Both the position numbers and the translations under genes were made by a program. From assembly GCF_900496995.4 (NCBI RefSeq), contig NC_044019.1:1302001-1366000 (forward strand): a stretch of DNA of 64,000 nucleotides, given 5' to 3'. Numbering within the stretch: the first letter of the stretch is position 1; each line of letters begins with the position of its first letter. Under the pieces are notes generated by a model, which worked only from the letters and a program-made list of their open reading frames with translations, ran no database searches and had not been told where the DNA came from. Origin of the DNA: Aquila chrysaetos chrysaetos (lineage: Eukaryota > Chordata > Aves > Accipitriformes > Accipitridae). Positions 38,150 through 51,200 of this stretch are shown here, piece by piece.

Positions 38150-40855
38150 CTGTGAGAGTGGGGAGGGGGTTCCCGGCTGCGGCTGAGCCCCGAATGCCAG
38201 CTCACCCCTGGGCCGCCCTGTGCCCGCACCCAGCCCTGGCACCCCCTGATGCAGGCGGTGGGACCGGGGACCCACGGCAGCGGAGCAGCTTGGCGACAAG
38301 GGCTGGGGCTGCTGCACAGAGCGAAGTCACAAAACTGCTGCACGGAAAGAAAGGGCTGGGGAGAGGAAGGGACCGGGAGCCGGGGACAAACCCACAGGGC
38401 TGCCCTCCTCCTCCTCTGGCACCTCCGGGCTGTGCCGGAGGCTGCCAGCAGGCTTGGGTACAGGCAAATCCCCACAAGCAGCCATGCAGGAATCGCCTGG
38501 GCCGGGCTGTCCGGGACCGTGGCAGGGTGAGCTCGGTCATGGCCAGACTGATGGGACCAGCCCCCCCGGCAGAGCTGGCACCCCGGCACGGGGGTGTTCG
38601 TGCAGAAGGGCGGCAGCGGTGACACGCGGGAGCCAGGCGTTCAGGGCTGCTGGTGCTGCTGTCGCCTGGCACTGGCATCTGAGGAGACCTGAAGCTGCAC
38701 CCGCAGCGTTACGGGGAAAAAAGGGGCACCCGCTCGCCTTGCGTGGGCTCGGTCTCCTCTGGGACGATCCCATCCGATGCACAGGCACCGCTGTGGCCTC
38801 TCTCCTGCCCGAACACTGACTCGCACCCTCCCAACACTCACACCTTCGCTACGGGCGATTCACCATCTCCCCCGGCGTCACTGCCAGGAGCCGGAGGGAA
38901 TTTGTCCCAACTCTTCCACCCGGCAAGGTCGGCAGCCACCAGCTGGGGAAGGCACGCGTGCTCACGGCAGCTCAGAGCTGGTGCGTGGCTTGGGCTATTG
39001 CTGTTACATGGTGGATTTAGCAGAAGCAGCCAACTCCAGCTGCCTCTGCAGAGCGTGGAGGGGATTCATGGCTCTGTGACCACTCCTGCCTCGCTCAGAC
39101 AGCCGGGGAGGTGCCTCGCTGCGAGGTGAGAAGAGCCCCCCCGAGCTCCCGTGGGGCCAGCAGCAGCCCCCGCCCCCCCCCCCCCCCAGGACTGTACCCA
39201 GAGGCAGCCCACGGTGCAGCACGGCCGTGCCCAGCGCCAGCGCTGAGCTCTTGGCACCACGGGCATGGCGCATCCCTACCTGAGCTGCACGTGCAGGCAG
39301 CAGCCGAAATCTGCCGACACGGGCACAGCTGGCACAGGCTGCCAATCCAGGGAGCGAAGCACCAAGGCAGGCGTCACACCCGGCCCTGGACAACAGCTTG
39401 AAGCCGCCTGGGTCTCGCTGTGTGTCTGTCACCTTCGGTCTGGAGGGGGAAGTGAAACCTAAACCACAGAGGGGCCGAAACCCACAAACCGCAAGCGCAC
39501 GGGGATGGTGTGGCCACGCCGCCGAAGTCCCTCTGCAGAGCGCAGCAGCCAGAAGGGTCCGTAGTGGCCCCAGGGGTCCCCGGCTGGTCCTGGCCAGTGC
39601 TTGGTCCAGGCTGACAGCACCAATATTCCTTTAGACCAAATGCATTTGACACATCAATGCTGAACCACAGCACAGGGAAGGGGGCGTGAGGATCAGCACC
39701 GGGCGGCAGAGAAGGCTGATGGGGGAGCGGTTTCTGCTGGGGAGCGGGAAGCGTGCTCTCCCTGCTCTCCCCTCCATTTGGCCGCTCAGGCTGAGGAGCC
39801 AGGAACACTGGGCACCCTTTGTCTCAAGTTGGCTCGAGGGCTCAAATTCAAGCGTGAAGGGAAACACCAACCGTTAACCCACATTACTGTCTCAACTGCT
39901 GTTAGCCAACACTGTTAACCAACACCAGCCAGGAATGCTTCTCTGCAGTGCAGGCAGACACCTAAATCCACCACGAAGGCTGCACAGCCAGCAGCCCCTG
40001 TAGATGTCAGACAGCAAGGAGCAATCTTCCTTTGAGGCAGCAGCAATGGAAAAGCGTTTACTGCCTGGCACCAGCAAATGCCTGCACTTGACAAGCACTG
40101 GGGTTTAATGGCATAAAACCGGGCTGCCTGGAGCCGGGATCTTCAGTGAGGAGTTCATTTTTAGAGCACGGATGGAGCTGGTCTTCCTGTTGGTGGGTGA
40201 CACAATCCCTCCCAGCAGCAGGGCTGGGGAATGTGGCCTGTGGCTGCGTGACCCCCCCTTCCCCCCATGCAATTACTGCCAACACCAAGGGGCTAAAAGG
40301 TCTATTAGCTGCTTAAAAACCAGCAGTTAGTTGCTAAAAGCAACGAACTCAATCACTTCAGGCTAAGCGTGAAACAAATACTGCGTTCTTGTACCTGCAG
40401 TAACTCAGTAAAACTCCACCTCCACCATGGCAGTGCTTGCCCCTGGCCAGCTCCTGGAGGGGCAACTGCAGGACTCTGCTCCTGCACACCCTTGTGTTGC
40501 GAGGGCAATTTTCCTACTTGCTTCCAAGCACAGTGTTCCCCACCTGGAAAGCCATATAAAACAGGAACCTCCCATGCATGACACCCTGAGAGTAGCTGCT
40601 TGCAACTGCTGCTTTTTAACAGTGGGGGCAACCCCACAGGTACCAGGTTGAGCTTCCTCTTTGGTGAGTGCTGTCTGGTCCAACCCCTCTGCCAGGACCG
40701 TCGTGTGTGTAAACCTTCCCTGCCCAGCAACTCTTCTGCAGCTCCACACCAGGGCTGGCCACGGGCGTTTGGTTCTTTCAGCCTCACCAATTAATTCAGA
40801 AGGCAAGTGTCTGGCGACAGAAGGAGCCCCCGACTCAGAACACAAAACAAAGCTG
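38150..40855. other. SH3D21 5' flank up to the THRAP3 3' end
   Basis: This should contain the 5' exons and promoter of SH3D21, but no SH3-like peptide (ALYDY, WW or FPSNFV type) was found on the minus strand. The left part to about 39300 is GC-rich and includes a C15 run at 39173-39187; the right part is of mixed composition. No other gene is supported. Confidence 0.5.
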
Positions 40856-40859
40856 AGTT

Positions 40860-42205
40860 ACACCTACTACTTATTTTATTGTATTTTATTTGCATAAACA
40901 AACTTCAGGGCTTTGCTAAACAGGAACTGTTCAAGTCAAAACAAACCAAACTCTAGTTGGTGTGTGTGGGGAAACAGCACAGCAATCCTGGGGAAGGGAA
41001 GGCAGAGATGGAGAGGAGAGGGAGAGCGGTGTCTTTACAGCACGTGCACACTCAGCGTCGGTGCGTGGACATGCCTCTCCTGCCAAGAAGGCTCACTGAC
41101 TCAGCCAGAGAACATTTGCAAACTTCTTCAGAATATTTTTAAGTAGAAGATAAAAAGAAATACATCATAACGGCCGTCCTTAACCAGCACAGGAGGGATT
41201 TGCCTTTTGTTTTTATAAAAAGATTAATAAAAAATATTGAAAAATTCTCATCTCCTTTTATATTTTTAACCTAGTAGAATTCTGAAGTTTCTTAGAAAAC
41301 TATGTTACCTTGGAAAGAGCACTCAAGTTCACAACCAGCTGCAAAGAGGATACACAAAATGCCTACAAGCAGTTTGGGACTCCAGCACACACCAGGCCTA
41401 ACAGTGTACACAAACAGTGGTGAAAGGTAGGGTGTAATTATTTTTGTTTTTTTGTCTTTTTTTTTAAACCATGCTAATTTTGTTAACTTTCAACATAAAA
41501 GGAAAACAACCATTTTTAAAAGGCCCTAAACTCAACTGTTACATAAAAAAAAGGTTTTTTTTTAAAAAAAATCATAGCAGTTTGGTCCCAACAAGTTAAC
41601 ATTTAGATGTTTATTCACATGCTTCATTGTTTTCTTATTTATAAGAACCAAGAATTGTTTCCAAAATTATCATTTAATTGATGTTACTACATACGTAAAG
41701 GCCTAAAATAAGTAGAGTATGAATTTAAAAAATTGAATACACAATAGGGGAGAAAAATTTGAACTGGCGAGTTAATCCCGACCTTTACTATTTCAAATTA
41801 TAAAAGAGAAACAAAAATGTCAAAACTACCGGGTTAAGATGGGCACAAACCAAAATCCACATTGTCTTCAAAGCCTGTTACCAAAAAAATAACCGACCAT
41901 TCAATAAGGTCACAGACGAGAGAAAATCTAGGATCTCACCCTGTACTTGACCTTATTCAGTCCAGAAGGTAAGTCTTTGGGAAGATATACTCCACAAGTG
42001 GATCCAAGCATAAATGATTTATCAGTTCTAGTCCACACTTAGGGAGGCTGAACTCTGGAAATGCAGTTAACTTCGGGATTGTTTCAGAGCTCCTCTCTGG
42101 GGCTCTGCTCAGCACTTCAGGATCGCCCTGACAAACTCCAGCACTAGCATCGTGCTGAACCCCTTCCCTCCTGCCAGGGCTCTCGCAAACACACAGACAC
42201 TGCGG
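40860..42205 (-). other. THRAP3: THRAP3 3' UTR
   Basis: About 1.35 kb of AT-rich sequence after the THRAP3 stop codon. Two AATAAA signals on the minus strand lie at 40885-40890 and 40875-40880. Long A/T runs (for example 41549-41570) are typical of conserved vertebrate 3' UTRs. Confidence 0.7.
40875..40890 (-). terminator. THRAP3: THRAP3 tandem poly(A) signals
   Basis: Two TTTATT hexamers on the plus strand, ten bases apart, read as AATAAA on the minus strand. They predict transcript ends near 40855-40870. Confidence 0.65.
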
Positions 42206-45200
42206 CTATTCAGCCGTCGTCTGTAAAGTGTCCTTTTCCTCTCTGTTTTCTGTTCCACTTTCGTCATCTTCAATTTCTCCTTCTTCTCCACTGAATTTGT
42301 CATGAGCCCACTTGGGGCTGGTGCTTGACTTTCGGAACATGAAGCGACCTCTTCCTCGGGGGAAAGCACCCCGACCACGGCCTCTGTTCACCCACTTGTC
42401 TGCACCTTCGCCCTCCCGGTCATCGTGCTGTACAGGAGGAAGCCAACAACATCAGCTGAAACAGGCTGACTACTCGCAATATAAAAGCTGGAAAACTCTG
42501 GCTTGTGATACGCAGCCCTGCGGCACAAACCAGACTGCCATGTTCGTGCCACAGTGAATACCGCCATCTAAAGAGAAATACTGGCTTGTTTTGGGGAAGA
42601 AAATCAGCAGATGAAGGCAGGAATGCACAATCCCTACACAGGCCCTTTGTGCATGGCAACCTGTCCTTGCAGCCAGGAAGCTCTCTATAGAATATTTAGG
42701 GGTGGGCAGGGGACGGGTGTCTAGGCCTGGAGTACCATTACTGGTTCTGCAGCTCCACGATTTAGGTATTCTACACATTTCCCCTTTTATTTTCTTGCCA
42801 ATCAAACCACTTTGGCAGCTTCGGTCCTTATTGCTGGTACTCAGGTTGTTTAATAACACATGCTGCTTTCAGGAATGCTTTCCATGAGCTAAGGCAGATG
42901 CAGCTGGTACAAGCTGCCACGGACCATGTCACTGGGCTCAGATTGATCCATTTCTGTATGTAAAGTGCAGTGTAGAGACTGAATACCCCCAAAAATTACA
43001 ATTCTGCCTTCAACCAGATCAGGAAAAAATGCAGTTAAAAAGAAAAAATCAAGGCTTTCTTTTTTGAGGTATAAAACTGAAATACTGCATTATTTAATGA
43101 GAAGATTAGGGATCTCAACTACCCCAAATCAGGCAGAGAAAAAAATGAGTTGGTGTCTGTTTAAAACTACCCCTCTTTCAAAGTACACAGTCACACAGAA
43201 TTCTCTTAGATTAATGCCTGTTAGTATGGCAGACTGCTATCACCAGAAAGAAAAATGAACAGTACTAACCCATCCAGGAAACTGGATGTTTTATGGGGAT
43301 AGAAGAACCAAGAAATGCAGGCCATCTGCAACACAGATGAATAGATTTAAGCTGTGTTTTCCAAGTGTGTGTGAAACACGTGCTCTTTAACTGGCTTTTA
43401 AGATCTCACTTAGTGGCAAACCACTCTACAATGAACAGAGACAAGTTCTCTTTAGTCATGAGCCAGAAGCTTCTTGTGAAGAAGTGTCACATGAAGCCTT
43501 AACTCAGTGGATTAGATAGTTTAATGACAGTTGGTGCTTCCACCTCTGAAAGACCAGATATACCTGGAGCGTACATATGTGTTTCAATACTTAAGACACA
43601 TACCAAGTAGTACTTCTTGCTCTTAGGTGTGTACTCTGGATCCCATTCCTCATCTCTGTTTCGCTTCTGGAAGTCGTTGTTGCCACCACTGTTGCTGTTA
43701 TTGTTGCCTGAAAAGTTGCCTCTGCCCCATCCTCTCCCTCTTGCTCTGAACTGCTGCACCAGCAAAACATAGAAGAAAAATAAAATGGTTGCAGTGGCAG
43801 CACCCTCCCACCCCCAGACAGCTTCCAAGGCATCCAAGAGATACAACATCACTTCTCTAACTATCCAAGAACACCTTTAACCTAACATTAAAGTAAGAGC
43901 TCAGTACATTTTAGGGTTTTCTAGCTCATCTGATCACACGGTGCATCACAGTTTCTATAAAGCTGTTTAAGATCATGTAGAGGCATTTCCAGAGCACTCA
44001 AGAGAAAGTGTCTGAGAAATACAATATGCACATAAGGCATCTATGTAACTAAGGCATAAGAATTGCAAACAATAAGCATGGTTATGACGAGGTAAGTCAC
44101 TTCAGTAGCCTAACCCAAACTGACTGATGCACATCATGCTGCCCATCGGGGTTGCTCAGCAATTACTAATGCACAAAAGCTTCCAGGCTTGATTCTGCTC
44201 CATACATCTTGAGTCCAACTGCCCAGACTATATTCTCAGCACCCTGGTTTGAGCTCCACACCTGGAGGGATCATATTCTGGCTCATCATCCACAACCAGA
44301 CAAAGTCTTTGGGGTTTTTCCTTTACGGTATGCTTTAACTGGGAAAGAGCAATACGTAACAGCCACTTTTTGACCGCTTTGGGAATTGATACTGGGGGCA
44401 TGGGAGGTGGAGAACACTTACAAAGGTCCCTCTAGCTCTTCCTCTCTCATTTGGACCAGTGAATTCTTTAGTCCCAAGTCGGGACTTGTCAAAGCCTGTG
44501 GCACTTTCCTCCCTCTCCTCAGTCTCCTCAGGATATTCCTCCGCTTTGACTGAATGAGAGGACCGCGAAGATGATGAACTGGATCTGGATCTCTCACGTA
44601 CCCTTCGGTGTTTCCTGTTTCAGTGATAGGAAACAGAGGTGAGGGGGACACCAACAGTGTTAATAACTCCTTTGTGACTTGTTTGCTACAGAATGATTTC
44701 TTTATTGCTCCCCTAGCAACGCAATGCTCTCCTCTTCCTACTACAAAAAGCAAAAGCCATAATGAGAGCTCAGGATCAGCTACAACACGCAGACAGATCT
44801 AACAAAGGTCCCAAGTCTTCTCCAGAAAGAACTTGTTGCTTCTTTCTAAGGTGTTTACACCATCTACTATGAGATAAGCATGCATCTACAGAGTTTTAGT
44901 CAAATGGAAAATTAAGCTAATAGAAAAGGATTAAATTAACACTAAAGCAGTCATTTAAACATGGCTGTTCTCCATAACACAACAGGAACAAGAAGGAAAA
45001 GTGACTCACCCATTCTGACACATGGAGCCTTCTCATTTACCTTTAACAATTATTTAGTGTTTCAGATAGATATAATGATATCAAGACGACACGCAGAGGA
45101 ATAATTCACACCACTGGAGCAGTTATGTCAAAAGGTGTACAACTGTATGTACACGATGTCGTCTCCAACCTTAATAGCAGAAACATGAAAGGCAGAAGGA

Positions 45201-48200
45201 AATGGCTATTAGGTTTCCTACATACTTTTTCTTTGAGCCTTTGTGACTTTTCTCCGTTTTCTCAGTTGATCTTTCCCTTGAGTGACTCGAATCTCTTGAG
45301 TCCACCGATTCTCTGGATTTATCACGTTTAAGATCTCTTTCTTTATGTTTTTTACGGCGCTCAATATCAAGGCGCAGGTCAACAGGGTCGTCCTTATATT
45401 TCCCTTCAGCCTACAAATGCAGGGAAGAGGGGAGAGTTTAATACAAAGGTTTACAGTGCACTAGTTTAGCACCATTACTTTGCTATTGACTGCACAGACT
45501 TCTGGCGAACAGGAGCTTATCTGAATATTAATCAATAATCCAATTTAAGATGTAAAATAATGCACTACTAAAATAAGTTTTTATTTGTCAGAGTTCAATT
45601 TTCCTACTGCTTTTTAACTTTTATTCTCCTCTTTCAAACAGCATTAGAATAAATAGCCTGGTAATAGGGGAGGGAGAAACACAGAAGCTGACACTTATTG
45701 TACACCACAGCCAGTGAGAGATGAGAAAAAACTTGGAAATCCAATCCAACTGATTATGTATCAGAACTCCAGCATGTCAAAAATGTCTAACAGCCCATGG
45801 ACAGCAGCATGCTTACTATCCTGACAACGGACATAATCTAGCAGGGTAGAAGGAATTTTAATCACCAGGTCTGGAAACGGAACTTAAGGAGAAGCAAAAG
45901 CTGTTTGCTGCTTGGAGATACCTAGGATAGCAATTACTGATCAAAGTGGTAAGAGGTGGAGGCCACTGAAATGCAGCAACCAAGTGCATCTGGGAGAACT
46001 GCAACATCCCACTGATATGTAGCCTTTAATAAGTCTGTCAAGAAGATTTACTCTGTGGCATACGTCACCTACAGTACTCCTTCCCCCTCAACTGGAAGGT
46101 ACCACATGAAAGATGCCAAGAAGTCACCACAGACGGAAGCATGCGTTTCTCCACACAATCCTAGCAAGCTGACCCTGGTGTTTCACAAAGCAAAAACCAA
46201 CCAGCTGTATGAAAAACACTCAACAACTAGCTTGCTTTTTTTTTTTTACATTGTTAATTTAAAAAAAATATATATATATATATCTGGTAATGCTTGCTTT
46301 AAGCTCTATTTAAATTGCTACTTAAATAATGGATTAAGATAGTTGCTCTGGAAAATGAGAAGTTGTGTTACCTGCGTATACTTTAAGACCAATGGTAGTT
46401 GGATGAGATTCTGCTGGCTGCACATACAGGAGCAGCAAATTGACAGTGGCTGTGGTTCTGACAAACATTTAACTGAGTAGCAGTACATCTGTGGGAAGCC
46501 TGTACACGATGTTGCTAGCAACAACATACAGCCTCCATGGCTGTGGTCAGCGATTGCTACTTTACTTACACAATACTAATCTTGGGAACTGTATGACTTG
46601 ATATGCAACATACATCATATTAATCGTCTTGAATTAAATACAAAAGGATTAGTAATTCTCTAGCTATTAAATTTTTTACTTACATGAGTTTCTAAACACT
46701 TTTTTGTTTAAATAAATATGTCAAATAACGCAGGAGTGAGAGCAGGCGTTTTGTTTTGGTATTTTGCTCTTCTACTTTCCCCAGGCAAAGAGCTTTAATT
46801 TCTACTCTGAGAATAAAACTGCTCCCAACACGATGGATGACAGATAAGTGACAAAATCAGCAGCAGCTCCCTTATGTGGTACAGCAAACACCTATTTGGG
46901 TTTGTGAGGGCACGTCTGTTTCACGGAAGGCTGGCGAGCTGTTTGGAAACCACGTTTATAATACACTCTGCCAAGCTGATGCTCAGAGTTCAGGCCCATC
47001 AAATCCATCTCACCATCGTCCATGTCAAGCCACAAGTGTGTTTGGAAAAAATCGAAAACAAATATGAAACAAGTAAGGTTTCAGCAGGACTTTTTAAAAT
47101 CTCTTCAACGTTCAACGTAAATATGTATGAAGGTGAATAAACAAAGGTTAAAATCCCAAACATTTTACGTTAAGCCATTTTTATGCTTGTTTACAGTGAC
47201 TGCAATGGCTTAACATTCATCTACTCAGAAAAGCTAATACACTAAATTCCAAATGGTCTGGATCTACTAAAACAAGTGCTGAATGTTAAAGTAACAGCAA
47301 TCAACAGAAATGGTACAGTAAGTTGTTAGAACAAAATTTATAATCTGCTTAATAGTGTATTTGGTTTAGATAAGTATTTAGTTTTACTTTCCTCTTTTTG
47401 ACATGCATGTCTTTTTGAAAACATGGTTGGAAATATTGCATGTATACAATTGATTTAATAATACTTACAAGCAGAAAAATATCACAAAAAGTCTCTTCTC
47501 TCATCATGGGCACTTGTTCCAAAAATCCTCTCTTTTTTCTCAAGCTCACCTCAATTGACTTTGGGGTCATTTACCATAGTCTAACCACTTCACAAAGGTT
47601 GTTGATACATTTTTAATAAAAATTAACCCTTTGTAGTTCATTTTTAGAATTATGCCCATCCTTAAAAGAAAAACACAAACTTAAGTAGAGAGTAATTTAA
47701 ACAAAAACATCACTGTTAAGTTCATGCCCAATGCACTCATTTTGTTGAATTAAACTAATCAGAGTAACAGTTCACCTTGAAGCCAGGATCTCTGGAACTT
47801 TTCGTTTCCTCTTGAGAGAACCCATGTTTTCTAAAAGTACTGGGAGATATATCTATCCTCCTAAAAGTAAAGACAGTACACAGATATAATCTTGCTCATA
47901 AGAAGAATCTGAAGTTTTTTAAAAGAGACCAATATTCCCAAAGGTACTTAAAACTCCCCATATTTTTTCCATATTTTTTTGCTGAAGCTAATTATATACT
48001 TGAATTATTCTAGAGTTTGAGAAGGAAATCTGAAATACCCCTGAAATGTTAAGGCAGTGTCTAGTGGCACCAACCTGTGGATTTCAGGGCTCTTTTTGTT
48101 TTTAGCTGCATCTTGTTCCATTCCTTTCTTTAGATATTTGGTAAAGCGTTCATTCAGTGTCATTCCTGAAGACCCAAAGTGATGCTCTGTTGGGGGTTTG

Positions 48201-51200
48201 AGTAAATAATGCCAAAACATTAATACCATTTTTGCAAAAAAGACAAAGCAGATCAGTCCTACAGCTTGGTCAAATTCAGATGCAGGACACGTGAAACACG
48301 CTGGTGGTGAGCTCTAACTAATGCTGCTGACAAATTTCAATTTCAATCTTGAAATTAACAATTTATTCAAGTGAGTCACATATTCACTAGAATACACAAA
48401 TTCTAAGTCACAGCCTCTCTGAATATTGCTCAAGTAAAAACAAGAATGCCTCTTCTGCCTTTCCAGAAGAAAAGTTATTTATGTAAATAAAGACGACTCA
48501 TGATCGGGCTGCTATTCTCATCTATGGCATATCTGCTGGAAAACAACTCCTTGAGCACTAACTAGAGTGCATGAAACCCACTTATTTGGGCAAGGGAGGA
48601 GTGAACCTTCATCTGAGGATACATGGACTTCTGACCTACCTCTTACATGATGGACTATAGTCACTATATGTTGAGCAAACAGTTCAGAAGGACTTCGCTG
48701 AGACTGAGCAGACTGAATATGATGGAAAATTGAACGAAATTCTTGCTCTTTTTTGTTGCTGTGCACAAGGTCACGACACAGCTTGCGCTCCTGAGCCAAT
48801 ATGCCACTTGGACTAGAAAAAGAACAGACCACATGAAATAGAGGAACAGGGTAAAGGGAAGCAGTTGAAGGTGATTAATGTTTCAGAAGTTGGAAGCAGA
48901 CTGATTTTTTATGTAGTATTATGAAGGCACCTAAGAATATTCAGTAGCATGAGCAGCACGCTTACTTAAACATCTCTAAAATACACTGATCTAGGTTACT
49001 GTGATAATTCAGATCACTTGTTATTCTGTATTTGGAGGGCTGTACAGGTGTTAAACCCTGACATCCTGTGAAACACAAGCCCATTTTTACACCACTGGCT
49101 GGCTGTGATCTTTTGCTACTGTTCCTAAATTCTGGATTAACCTCTAACATCCCACAGGGCGTATTAACACTTACTGGCTACTGCTGTACAAATGTATTTT
49201 CTGGACTAACTTTTTACTGTCTTACGATTTCTTGAAGCAATGTTGAAGTGGCACTCAGAGCTTCCTAGAGTTTCAGTAATGCTATGTTAAGAATAAAAGT
49301 ATTTAAACATACTCCAGAAAATCAAATATCATTTAAGTGGCACTAACTTTACCATACCACTAAGCTTCTGGCAGCAAGAAGCCACTGAGTACCTAACTCT
49401 TTTCCAGAGCCTGGTGTAGCGTGGAACCTGATGCAGAAGCATTTGCATTCTGAACTAATCTTACATCTAGTTGTAGAAAAGATTAGGAAAAAAGTTGTTT
49501 AACCTTCATGCTATACGTTCACCATCTGCAAACTGGTAACCCCTCTAACCTCCCACCACAAAAAGAAGGTCACACAAGTATTATAATACCAGAAAAAAAA
49601 TTAATCTCTATCCCCCAAAAATGCAAATCGTGATGCAATATTATGTAGCCTTCCTCACACTTGGCAAATATATGAGGATCTCAGGAAGAGAAACAGGAAA
49701 AAAAAAAAAATCACTATTTAGACTTCTCAAAAAATAGCAAATAGTTACCGTGCAAGATCTTCATCAAAGGAATCCATTCGAATATTGACCTGGGCCTCAC
49801 GAGTAATGGAAAAGGAGGATTTGCCAGGAGCTAGCCCCTCTACTTTGGTGCCTGGTTTCTCCTTTACCTCAGAAGCCTTCCTTGGGGGGGGGGGAAGAAC
49901 TTTTTTCCTGGCTTGATTTGTAAGTGGTCACTCTAAAATTCTTTTCAGGAACAAAGCCCCTGTGACCTGGTTCAGCTCTCTTGGATGCTGGTCTCTCTTC
50001 TTTTTTTGATCTTTCAGAATAGCTTTCCTCCTCCATTTCATCAGGTTTCCTTTGCTTCTCTTTTCCAGGTGGTAAGAACACCACGCCTTCCCATTTTCCT
50101 GGCCTATCCTCTTCTTGACTTTTACTTGACGTTGCTACAACTTTAGACATAAATTTGGGCTCATCATCAAATTCTGAATCTTTTCGGCCCTTTGCTTTGT
50201 CTTTCTTTTCCTGCTCATCTGTTTCCTCTTTGCCATAATGACTTTCCTTGTGGAACTCCGGGACTTTTAGCTTATCAAAGTCATCCCGGAACTTGTACCG
50301 CTTGGGCGACTGGCTGCCACGGTATCCCTTCTCAGAGTCAGCTTTGGATGCATAGGAGTCAGATTTTGCCTTTCCATCTGTTGATCCCAACTCAGAGAAA
50401 TTCCCTTTTTCTTTATTTTTTTCTTTTTCAACATTTGTTACTTTCTGTTCTTTGTCTTTCCCATTCTCAGTCTTCTGCTCTTCCAGATACCTGTTCATAA
50501 AACAGACATTATAGTAGTTCTCTTATTAAAAATCAAAGACGTTAATACTTCAGTTGAAAGCAGTCAAATTTTAGAGAACACCAAGCTACACATGTACAGA
50601 AAGCTGTCTCTAGGCCCTAAAATAGTTAAAATGTAAAGCAGATTACTCAGCCTGGATTTAGACTTTTAGTTCTCAATAAATTCAGCAAATGTAGAAGAAA
50701 ATGGATATGCAGAACTGATGAAATGAGGCTTAAGAACAAATCAAAAACAGCTTACCCACAGATTCATTTTAAGGAAAATAGTAACATCTTACCCAATCGG
50801 TTTATTTACTTACAAACCTGGTTCAGGAGAACAACACATCAAAACTTTCAAACTGGGCTGTTCTGCTTTAAACAACACACTGGAAATAAAAGCCTCAAAA
50901 GCTACTTCAAATTTTGGATGCAAGTTTCATAGGTAAGCTAAATATTTCATGACAGACTGTAAATACAAATAAAAGCAAAAAGGTTAACAGAGGAGAATAT
51001 TTATTTTGCTGGGAGAAGACAAAACACTTCTAGTGAGAACAACAGTTTAGCTAGTTTAAAGCATCAGAACTATGTTTTAAAGCATTCATTAAGCAAAACC
51101 CTAGCTTCGAGGAAACAGCAGTAAAGCCCAAGGACATTAGTTCAGTGCTTTGGGAAAGCCCAAGAGCTACAGCTTTTTTTTTTCTTTTTAAGTTTCAGAC

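Noticed and set aside
49869-50498. A separate 209-residue gene starting MNRYLEEQ
   Set aside because: The ATG is intronic, the sequence is THRAP3, and it only ends early because of the C11 frame break.
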